Source: Desulfobacteria bacterium | GTDB lineage: Bacteria > Desulfobacterota > Desulfobacteria > Desulfobacterales > C00003060 | Reading direction: 5' to 3' | DNA: 12,041 nt | Assembly: GCA_030145035.1 (NCBI GenBank) | Contig: JAQYWL010000548.1 | Location: forward strand, 1-12,041 | In this document: piece after piece, positions 7,281-12,041 of the stretch | Layout: every line of letters begins with the position of its first letter | Position numbering within the stretch: the first letter of the stretch is position 1 | The notes under the pieces: model-generated | The model's database searches: none | The model's input: only the letters and a program-made list of their open reading frames with translations | What the model was told of the DNA's origin: nothing | Made by a program: the position numbers and the translations under genes

Positions 7281-8798
7281 ATGGAAATCAAGAAAATATT
7301 CCCTCATCTTCCGGAACGCTTGTTGGGGTTGGGGGAAATTGCCGAGAACCTGTGGTGGAGTTGGCATCCGGAAGCCAGAATGCTCTTCAAGAGAATAGAC
7401 CGACGAGTTTGGAAGGAGACCGGTCACAACCCTGATAAGATGCTCAAGTCTCTTCCAAGAGAGACGCTTGAATTGGCTTCCAAGGACCCTGACTACTTGA
7501 GTGAATATGACATGGTCGTCTGGAAATTCCGGAAAGATATGGAACAAACCGAGTGTCCGCACCTGAAACAAACCCGCGATCCGAATATCCCCCCGGTTGC
7601 CTATTTTTCGGCTGAATACGGACTCCATCGTTCGCTGCCATTTTATGCCGGCGGGCTTGGCTTCCTGGCTGGTGACCATCTCAAGGAATGCAGTGACCTG
7701 AGGGTGCCTCTGGTGGCCATGGGCTTCATGTATCCTGAAGGCTACTTCCGTCAGTATATTCGGGAAGATGGGTGGCAGGAGCATGCCGACCAGATGCTTG
7801 ACCGCGATGCAGCATCCATTTCAAGGGTGCTGAATGACCAGGATCAGCAGGTTACCATCAGGGTACCGTTGATCGAACCTCCTATCCATGTGGCTGTGTG
7901 GAAGGTCCAGGTAGGACATGTCTGTCTATACCTCATGGATACGGATATAGAGGTGAACGATCCGTGGAACCGCGGAATATCTTCGCGTCTTTACGGTGGC
8001 GACATCGAGCACCGTTTGCGCCAGGAAATTGTTCTTGGCATAGGGGGCTCGGAGGTCTTCCAGACCCTTGGGATCAAATATTCTGCCCTGCATCTGAATG
8101 AAGGGCATCCGGCCCTTGCTCTACTGGAAGACATCAGGGATCTGGTTCAAACAGGAATGAGTTTCGAAGAAGCGAGTGAACGGGTGAGGGCAAGAACCAT
8201 TTTTACCACCCACACCCCTGTTTCAGCGGGTCATGATGTATTCCCATTCCAATTAATGGAAAAGTACTTCCACTCCTATTGGCCGTCCCTTGGTCTGGAC
8301 CACGACCGTTTTCTGCGCTTGGGCATGCATCCCCACGAGTCCCATGCCGGCTTCAACCTGACGGCTTTTGCTCTGAGGATGTCTATGTACCGGAATGGTG
8401 TAAGCAAGAAACATGCGGAAGTGACTCGTCGAATGTGGCAGAGCCTCTGGCCTGACAGACCTGAAGACCGGGTCCCGATTGATCACGTGACGAACGGGAT
8501 CCACGTCCCCACATGGATTGAACCCAAGATGCAGCTTCTTTTCAACAAATACCTCACACCTGAATGGCTGGACAAGCATGATGACCCCACTGTTTGGGGC
8601 GCTGTTGATCAAATACCGGACGAAGACTTGTGGAAGACCCACTATTGGCTGAAGATCAAACTGATTGATGCAATTCGTGAGCTAGCCCGTATACGTTGGG
8701 GACAGGGTTATGTAAGCCCGTCGGTTATACAGGCTGGCGGAAGCTTGTTAGATCCTTCTGTTTTAACCATTGGCTTTGCCCGTCGTTTTGCAACCTAG
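7281..8798 (+). CDS. glgP: Alpha-glucan (glycogen) phosphorylase, N-terminal 505 codons up to an in-frame TAG
   Basis: GlgP releases glucose-1-phosphate from glycogen or maltodextrin with phosphate and PLP. This is the short bacterial GT35 form of about 710 residues. It starts with a DUF3417 domain (about 10-115, LGEIAENLWWSWHPEARMLF) and enters the catalytic domain at PPVAYFSAEYGLHRSLPFYAGGLG. HLNEGHPA (about 273-280), FTTHTPVSAGHD and DHVTNGIHVPTW are conserved. The frame then reaches TIGFARRFAT followed by TAG at 8796-8798, where the family has Tyr (RRFATYKR). The same frame continues intact after the stop. The ribosome-binding site GAGGGG lies about 8-10 bases before ATG 7281. If translation stops here, the product lacks the PLP lysine and is inactive. 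One base change (TAT or TAC to TAG), a sequencing error or stop-codon read-through would explain the break. Confidence 0.88.
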   Translation: MEIKKIFPHLPERLLGLGEIAENLWWSWHPEARMLFKRIDRRVWKETGHNPDKMLKSLPRETLELASKDPDYLSEYDMVVWKFRKDMEQTECPHLKQTRDPNIPPVAYFSAEYGLHRSLPFYAGGLGFLAGDHLKECSDLRVPLVAMGFMYPEGYFRQYIREDGWQEHADQMLDRDAASISRVLNDQDQQVTIRVPLIEPPIHVAVWKVQVGHVCLYLMDTDIEVNDPWNRGISSRLYGGDIEHRLRQEIVLGIGGSEVFQTLGIKYSALHLNEGHPALALLEDIRDLVQTGMSFEEASERVRARTIFTTHTPVSAGHDVFPFQLMEKYFHSYWPSLGLDHDRFLRLGMHPHESHAGFNLTAFALRMSMYRNGVSKKHAEVTRRMWQSLWPDRPEDRVPIDHVTNGIHVPTWIEPKMQLLFNKYLTPEWLDKHDDPTVWGAVDQIPDEDLWKTHYWLKIKLIDAIRELARIRWGQGYVSPSVIQAGGSLLDPSVLTIGFARRFAT

Positions 8799-9425
8799 AA
8801 GCGAGGGGATTTGATCTTCTATGACGTGGGGCGCTTAAAAAAACTCCTGAATGACCGCTGGAGACCTATACAGATAATCTTTGCTGGAAAGGCTCACCCC
8901 GCCGATGATCCCGGGAAGCGAATTCTCCAGAGGGTTTTCAATGCGGCTATAGATCCCGGGATGGGAGGCCGGATCGCCTTTGTGGAAGACTATGGAGAGC
9001 GACTGGCCCAGTATATGGTCCACGGGGTGGATGTCTGGTTGAACAACCCGCTTCCCTCGATGGAGGCCAGCGGAACCAGCGGGATGAAAGCTGCACTCAA
9101 TGGCGTACCTAGTCTAAGCATTATGGATGGTTGGTGGATCGAAGGGTTCAATGGGAAGAACGGATGGGCCTTTGGCCAGGAAGAAAGAGAAGGCAGCCGG
9201 GATCAGGCGGATGCCGAGGCCATCTACCGGATTCTGGAAGAGGAAGTCATTCCTCTCTACTATAAAGTATCACGGAACGGCGTACCTCACGATTGGGTCA
9301 AGGTCATGAAAGAATCGATAAAGAGTAATGCAGCGAGGTTCTCCTCACGTCGAATGGTGAAGGAATATATCCAGAAGTTCTACGCCAATGTTTTGAAAGA
9401 CGCGGCGACCAGCACCGAGGAGTGA
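8799..9425 (+). pseudogene. glgP: glgP 3' part, in frame after the TAG (C-terminal 208 codons with the PLP-lysine site)
   Basis: This is the direct continuation of the phosphorylase in the same frame, with no base lost or gained. KRGDLIFYDVGRLKKLLND is followed by IIFAGKAHPADDPGK, GRIAFVEDYGERLAQYMVHGVD and EASGTSGMKAALNG, in which the lysine at codon 603 (9087-9089) is the expected PLP Schiff-base residue. The C-terminal helices end at TGA 9423-9425. The total with codon 506 is 714 residues, normal for the family. The first possible restart (TTG 8811) has no convincing ribosome-binding site and would give a fragment unable to fold as a GT-B enzyme. The lack of other damage over 2.1 kb means that the stop is recent, is an error, or is tolerated. 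I class it as a broken gene until the base is confirmed. Confidence 0.75.
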
Positions 9426-9570
9426 CACTAACTTAACCCGACACTCCCATAACATGTCGCCGCCAAATGGAAAGCCTCAATAAGTAAAAGTGCGAAATGG
9501 GAAATACCCCATCTTCCCCTTTGGATCGGTTAACCCCGTAGGGCCAGCTGCAAAAATACGGTGTTACTAT
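9426..9570. other. Downstream region of glgP without a recognisable gene
   Basis: No gene or good terminator is seen. Small dyads are present (ATGGG-N6-CCCAT near 9497-9512 and the palindrome GGTTAACC near 9528-9535), without a T-run. The tail holds AATACGGTGTTAC (9555-9567), a partial extra copy of the AATACNGTGTT core found in the motif at 9574-9600. Confidence 0.3.
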
Positions 9571-9599
9571 GTCGTGAAATACAGTGTTCACCCCATTGA
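9571..9599 (+). promoter_or_regulatory. Heat-shock (sigma32-like) promoter candidate ahead of the hsp20 remnant and sor
   Basis: CGTGAAA (9573-9579) matches the sigma32 -35 box CTTGAAA at 6 of 7 bases. After 11 bases comes CCCCATTG (9591-9598), which matches CCCCATNT except at the last base. The spacing is at the short end for this class. The position, about 130 bp before an hsp20-derived start codon, is what a heat-shock gene would have. The segment also matches a motif ahead of glgP (6933-6959), but that copy lacks the CCCC box. Confidence 0.35.
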
Positions 9600-9621
9600 T
9601 GCCGAGTACCAAATCAGCATA

Positions 9622-9641
9622 TTTTAGTATATTCACTAAAA
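9622..9641. repeat. AT-rich inverted repeat TTTTAGT-N6-ACTAAAA
   Basis: This is a perfect 7-bp dyad with a 6-base centre (ATATTC), about 25 bp downstream of the predicted heat-shock promoter. It could be an operator or a small leader hairpin. There is no T-run consistent with a terminator. Confidence 0.5.
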
Positions 9642-9697
9642 AGCTGTGGCAAAAACGGTCAAAGTTACCGGCGTGGGAGTCTTTCAACCTAAGCCTG

Positions 9698-9721
9698 CTA
9701 AAGGCTTGCGCAAGCCCTTAG
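9698..9721. promoter_or_regulatory. 24-bp near-perfect palindrome in the hsp20/sor leader
   Basis: CTAAAGGCTTGC is followed directly by GCAAGCCCTTAG. The 14 central bases are a perfect palindrome and 11 of the 12 possible pairs match. It ends 16 bp before the ATG of the hsp20 remnant and just before its GGGAG ribosome-binding site. As DNA it could be a dimeric repressor operator. As RNA it would form a 10-bp hairpin with a GCGC loop that could influence translation. Both roles are inference. Confidence 0.5.
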
Positions 9722-9737
9722 TAAACTTCGCAGGGAG

Positions 9738-9881
9738 ATGGACGACCTCTGGACCAGATTTTTCGGAGGGACGACTGTTCCGAGAGTCTTTGGAGAAGGA
9801 TGGATGCCGTCGGTGGACATCTCGGATACAGAAAAGGATGTCCTCGTCAAAGCTGAGGAGGCAGGGTATGTCAAGAGATAA
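9738..9881 (+). pseudogene. Truncated Hsp20 (small heat-shock protein), 47 codons, overlapping the sor start
   Basis: ATG 9738, preceded by GGGAG, begins a frame reading MDDLWTRFF, then VPRVFGEGWMPSVDISDTEK and DVLVKAE. This is the N-terminal segment of Hsp20/alpha-crystallin proteins (W-x-PxVDIxETxxxxxVKAELPG). Similarity stops at the point where LPG should follow. The frame then reads EAGYVKR and ends at TAA 9879-9881. A normal Hsp20 has about 140-150 residues and about 100 are missing. The last 14 bases overlap the sor gene in another frame, and GAGGAGG inside this fragment is the sor ribosome-binding site. The fragment could thus still be translated as a leader peptide that couples to sor. 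It appears to be the scar of a recombination that joined sor to an hsp20 5' region. Confidence 0.7.
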
Positions 9882-10905
9882 CAAGACAATGGATCGGAGA
9901 GAGTTCGTGAAGCTGGCCGCATTGACGGCCGGGGCTGCCGGCTTTGCATGCAGGATACCTTTTGCAGAAGCTCGCCAGCAGAGCCAAGAACCCGGTAGTC
10001 CCGTCTATTTGGCCCTGAACATGTCAAAAGTGGCCAACAATGAAGAAAGTTTTCGCCTAATGAGAAAGGTTGGGCCCAAGGTCTGTATAACGACGGCGAC
10101 CCATCCGGGTTTTGTGGGGTTCCAGGCCAACATTCAGACAGGCATCCTTCCCCTGGCTGGGCGATACGGTGGCGGGAAAGTGCATATGGAAAAGGAATTG
10201 AATCCCATTCGAAACTATCAATACACCATGTGGAAACATTGGAGGGACCATGACGATTTTCATGAAAAACAGTTTAATAGAACCTTTGAGCTCTGCAGTA
10301 AGTGTCTGTCGATGGTGATTGAAGGGCCGTGGGAACCCATCTACAGGATCGTCAAAGCGAAGATGCCCCCGGTCAGATCTATGGGTCAGATAACGGACTT
10401 GGGTGCAGATATGCAACAGAAAAAGGAGTTCATCCGTTTTGCCACGCCGGCTCGTTGCGTGGCTATGGCGGAGCATACCGTGAAGCCGGGCAAGGAAAAG
10501 GCGTTCGAGCAGGGGGCCATCGACACGCTGGAGGCCCTCTCTGATTCGACCGGCTTCCTTGGGTATATGGTTCTTAAGCAGATTGGAGTTTGCGCTTTGG
10601 GGAGCTTTATGCTCGATCCGAAATCAATGGCGGAAGCCTTACAGACTTTGGGTGCAAATCCGCCCAAGAGTCCCAAGCCATTGTTCAAGACGCCAGAAGC
10701 CATGCCAAGCCCTCCAGAGTATCTGATTCACACCGAATGGGACGCGCCGGAAATGGCTCAACTCGGCTTTGCTAAGGTCTTGGCCAATCACGGGATAAGG
10801 AAAATCCACGATGACGGGATCATGGCCCACCTCATCCGGGGCCCTTACATTATGTTTTTCCAGCCTATGATGGAGGAACCGAGCTGGCGAGCGATGCTCT
10901 CCTGA
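9868..10905 (+). CDS. sor: Sulfur oxygenase reductase (SOR) with a twin-arginine signal peptide
   Basis: SOR is a mononuclear non-haem iron enzyme that disproportionates elemental sulfur with O2 to sulfite, thiosulfate and sulfide without added cofactors. Compared with Acidianus ambivalens SOR from memory, the numbering is shifted by a constant 42: VGPKVC gives C73 (C31), DHDDFH gives H128 and H132 (the Fe ligands H86 and H90), LCSKC gives C143 and C146 (C101 and C104), and PWEPIY gives E156 (the Fe ligand E114). HPGFVGFQ, GILPLAGRYGG and the C-terminal GPYIMFFQPMME are also family-typical. The N-terminus has DRREFVK (9-15), a hydrophobic stretch LAALTAGAAGFA and an AEA cleavage site after residue 35. 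The mature length is about 310, as in cytoplasmic SORs. A Tat leader is unusual for SOR. ATG 9868 is chosen because GAGGAGG lies 6 bases upstream; the longer open frame is the hsp20 leader. The gene is intact. Confidence 0.93.
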   Translation: MSRDNKTMDRREFVKLAALTAGAAGFACRIPFAEARQQSQEPGSPVYLALNMSKVANNEESFRLMRKVGPKVCITTATHPGFVGFQANIQTGILPLAGRYGGGKVHMEKELNPIRNYQYTMWKHWRDHDDFHEKQFNRTFELCSKCLSMVIEGPWEPIYRIVKAKMPPVRSMGQITDLGADMQQKKEFIRFATPARCVAMAEHTVKPGKEKAFEQGAIDTLEALSDSTGFLGYMVLKQIGVCALGSFMLDPKSMAEALQTLGANPPKSPKPLFKTPEAMPSPPEYLIHTEWDAPEMAQLGFAKVLANHGIRKIHDDGIMAHLIRGPYIMFFQPMMEEPSWRAMLS

Positions 10906-11174
10906 TACGCCTCTTGCCCATGGCTTGCAACCCCTCCTGACAGTAGATGTTTGGGAAGGGCTGATTATCTGAATGTTTTTGTAGAAAAGTTGATCAATTG
11001 GGACTTTGTTAATCCTCATCTTGTATGATGAGTTCGAACGCACTCAATGTAGCCTGTCTCAAACCACAGTAGCGCCTCAAAAGGCAGCAAGTATGCTTGA
11101 AAGCCCTCTTCGGCATACCTGAGATTGGCTTGAGAACTTAGCAGCAATGATTGGCTGAAACAGGAGTTATTGTG
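10906..11174. other. Intergenic region between sor and the YeeE/YedE genes
   Basis: No coding similarity is seen. The hairpin CTCATC-TTGTAT-GATGAG (11015-11032) follows a T-rich stretch rather than preceding one, so it is not a standard terminator. Weak sigma70-like pairs exist (for example TTGAAA, 17 bases, TGAGAT near 11097-11125), but none is convincing. The YeeE ribosome-binding site (CAGGAG) ends 9 bp before the next ATG. Confidence 0.3.
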
Positions 11175-11699
11175 ATGAAGACAATACTGGATAAGGGCTG
11201 GAGCCCTTACCTAGCTGGGGCCTTGAGTGGCATTATCCTGATTCTTTCTGTTTGGTTTACCGGAAAGTATTTTGGAGCTTCAACGACTTTTGTGCGTTCC
11301 GCCGGTCTGATCGAGAAGATGCTCAATGCCCCGCGGATCTCTAAGATGGATTATTTTGTTAAAAAGGTTCCGAAGATTGATTGGCAATGGATGTTTGTGG
11401 TGGGGATCCTCATCGGGGCTGTTTTGGCATCGGCCAGCTCCAGGATCTTCCGATGGAAGGCCCTTCCTGATATGTGGGAAGCTCGTTTTGGTCATAGCCG
11501 AGTTAAGCGAGGCATGGTCGCGTTTATCGGTGGGGTTGTAGCTATATTTGGAGCACGTCTTGCTGGTGGGTGACCGAGCGGACACGGACTAAGCGGTTCG
11601 CTTCAGTTGGCTATCAGTGGATATATTGCTTTAATCTCTTTCTTTATTGGTGGTATCATTGTTGCTCGCATCCTCTATGGGGGAGGTAATCGGGCATGA
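11175..11699 (+). CDS. YeeE/YedE-family sulfur transporter, first half, with in-frame TGA at the conserved Cys (candidate selenoprotein)
   Basis: This is the N-terminal-half type of the YeeE/YedE (PF04143) membrane family, which imports thiosulfate (TsuA) or is linked to selenium uptake (YedE). Hydrophobic segments lie at about 12-30, 70-88, 113-131 and 143-167. Family motifs are GALSGIILILSVWFTGK, VVGILIGAVLAS and FGARLAGG. TGA 11571-11573 occupies codon 133, where relatives have Cys in GGC(T/P)SGHGLSG. The frame then continues perfectly as PSGHGLSGSLQLAISGYIAL to YGGGNRA and TGA 11697-11699, giving 174 residues. The cysteine is part of the sulfur-relay path known in TsuA, so replacement by selenocysteine is plausible. 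A SECIS-like hairpin follows. A nonsense mutation remains possible, because the next half gene is damaged. GGAG lies 8 bases before ATG 11175. If the TGA is a stop, the product ends at residue 132. Confidence 0.72.
11588..11607 (+). promoter_or_regulatory. Bacterial SECIS-like hairpin downstream of the in-frame TGA
   Basis: In RNA, ACU-AAGCG pairs with CGCUU-(C)-AGU around a GUU loop: 8 bp with one bulged C on the 3' side. The loop begins 22 bases after the TGA and starts with G, as bacterial SECIS elements do. The bulge differs from E. coli fdhF, which has a bulged U on the 5' side. The hairpin lies inside coding sequence for the conserved LSGSLQ segment. SelB recognition is inferred, not shown. 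Confidence 0.45.
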
Positions 11700-11911
11700 A
11701 GGAACAGCTATATGGACTGATTACCGGTATTCTTTTTGGTTTTTTGCTCCAGAGGGCGCAGGTCGTTCGCTATGACAAGCAGCTGGGAGCACTGCGTCTT
11801 TGTGACATGACCATTGTCAAGTTTATGCCTTCGACCATTTTAGTGGGTATGCTAGGGGTCTATCTGCTTTTGGATCTTGGTCTGGCAAAACTGTCCATAA
11901 AGGCCACTGTC
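11696..11911 (+). pseudogene. YeeE/YedE-family transporter, second half, truncated
   Basis: The start codon overlaps the previous gene's stop (ATGA), indicating translational coupling of two half transporters. Seventy-two codons are family-like: MKEQLYGLITGILFGFLLQR, VVRYDKQLGALRL, DMTIVKFM and the membrane stretch STILVGMLGVYLLLDLGLAK up to SIKATV. Relatives continue with about 70-100 residues including a glycine-rich helix and a second conserved cysteine (G(Y/H)CPGTS). Here the frame instead passes into foreign sequence (RKNMGSGLNIQQG...) and stops at TAG 11975-11977. The break point coincides with the end of a RAYT-like element on the opposite strand. The remaining protein has one or two membrane helices and lacks the second cysteine. 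It is most likely inactive unless another copy complements it. Confidence 0.75.
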
Positions 11912-12041
11912 CGAAAGAACATGGGGTCAGGTCTCAACATTCAACAAGGCCGGTTTTCCTTGCAATCTCAGCCATAGCTTTCTTAAGTTTTTTATCCTCA
12001 AGAACCTTCTGTTTGAATCTCAGGCTGCACTGGCTGACCGC
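11912..12041 (-). mobile_element. End of a REP-associated (RAYT/IS200-like) element that interrupts the YeeE/YedE second half
   Basis: The family similarity of the transporter stops at 11911. The next bases include GGGGTCAGGTCTCAACATTC (11923-11942). On the minus strand this reads as a transposase stop codon followed by GACCTGACCCC, a junction I associate from memory with RAYT genes in Desulfobacterota. The left boundary is therefore near 11912-11923 and the element continues past the window. No target duplication can be judged. Confidence 0.5.
11934..12041 (-). CDS. C-terminal end of a REP-associated tyrosine (Y1) transposase, partial
   Basis: The minus-strand frame is open from the window edge for 35 codons, then TGA (complement of 11934-11936). 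It reads AVSQCSLRFKQKVLEDKKLK, then KAMAEIARKTGLVEC. The pattern AVSQ-x(3-4)-RF, then EDKKLKKA and a short basic end, is typical of the C-terminal DNA-binding tail of RAYT proteins in deltaproteobacteria. The catalytic HUH and Tyr residues would lie outside the window. The call rests on a short stretch and on the downstream GACCTGACCCC motif. Confidence 0.55.
   Translation of the reverse strand, partial: AVSQCSLRFKQKVLEDKKLKKAMAEIARKTGLVEC

Noticed and set aside
7059..7784. A 241-codon minus-strand open frame over the start of glgP
   Set aside because: It lies opposite well-conserved DUF3417/GT35 sequence and shows no recognisable domain.
9646..9867. Seventy-four-codon upstream extension of sor
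   Set aside because: It runs through the hsp20 leader and remnant in another frame, has no ribosome-binding site, and would bury the Tat signal inside the protein.
9943..9954. Lipoprotein signal (cysteine at residue 28 of SOR)
   Set aside because: The bases before the cysteine encode Gly-Phe-Ala, a poor lipobox, while the AEA signal-peptidase site at 33-35 fits a Tat leader better.
1..12041. CRISPR arrays, tRNA or rRNA genes
   Set aside because: No regularly spaced repeats with unique spacers, cloverleaf-like sequence or rRNA segments were found by eye.

Overview
The window looks like a chromosomal fragment of a Gram-negative, sulfur-metabolising bacterium, most likely a Desulfobacterota (deltaproteobacterial) lineage. 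The hints are a DUF481-type outer-membrane barrel, a Tat-targeted enzyme, paired half-size YeeE/YedE genes, a REP-associated (RAYT-like) transposase end, and a candidate selenoprotein. The taxonomic call is inference from gene content; no rRNA or marker gene is present.

Left part (1-6410, all minus strand, intact genes). Read in the direction of transcription, from right to left, there is an exported DUF481 barrel protein, a large MscS-family channel, a SERCA/PMR1-like P-type cation ATPase, a receiver-only response regulator, and pyruvate kinase (pyk), which runs off the left edge. The first three genes are separated by 40 and 67 bp and look like an operon for the cell envelope and ion homeostasis. 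The response regulator and pyk follow after 76 and 110 bp.

Middle (6411-7280). This is about 870 bp without an intact gene. It holds a long imperfect inverted repeat built from 8-bp TGGAATNN units, a short dyad, a 27-bp motif that recurs near 9.57 kb, an 84-bp relic of a Na+/Ca2+ exchanger, and a perfect 13-bp tandem duplication just ahead of glgP.

Right part (7281-12041, mostly plus strand). It begins with a glycogen/alpha-glucan phosphorylase gene (glgP) that is full length except for one in-frame TAG at codon 506. Next come an Hsp20 leader and a 47-codon hsp20 remnant. The remnant's 3' end supplies the ribosome-binding site of an intact sulfur oxygenase reductase (sor) gene. The SOR has every known active-site residue plus a clear N-terminal twin-arginine signal peptide, which is unusual for a family known as cytoplasmic. 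Further right are two YeeE/YedE (sulfur/thiosulfate transporter) half genes. The first has an in-frame TGA exactly at the conserved GGC(P/T)SGHG cysteine, followed at a suitable distance by a SECIS-like hairpin, so it may be a selenoprotein. The second is cut off by a RAYT-like element whose transposase end reaches the window edge.

Working together (inference): an exported SOR would turn elemental sulfur plus O2 into sulfite, thiosulfate and sulfide outside the cytoplasm, and a YeeE/YedE transporter could recover thiosulfate. Against this, the right part also shows decay (glgP stop, hsp20 remnant, exchanger relic, truncated second YeeE half). Each in-frame stop could therefore be a real recoding signal, a disabling mutation or an assembly error.
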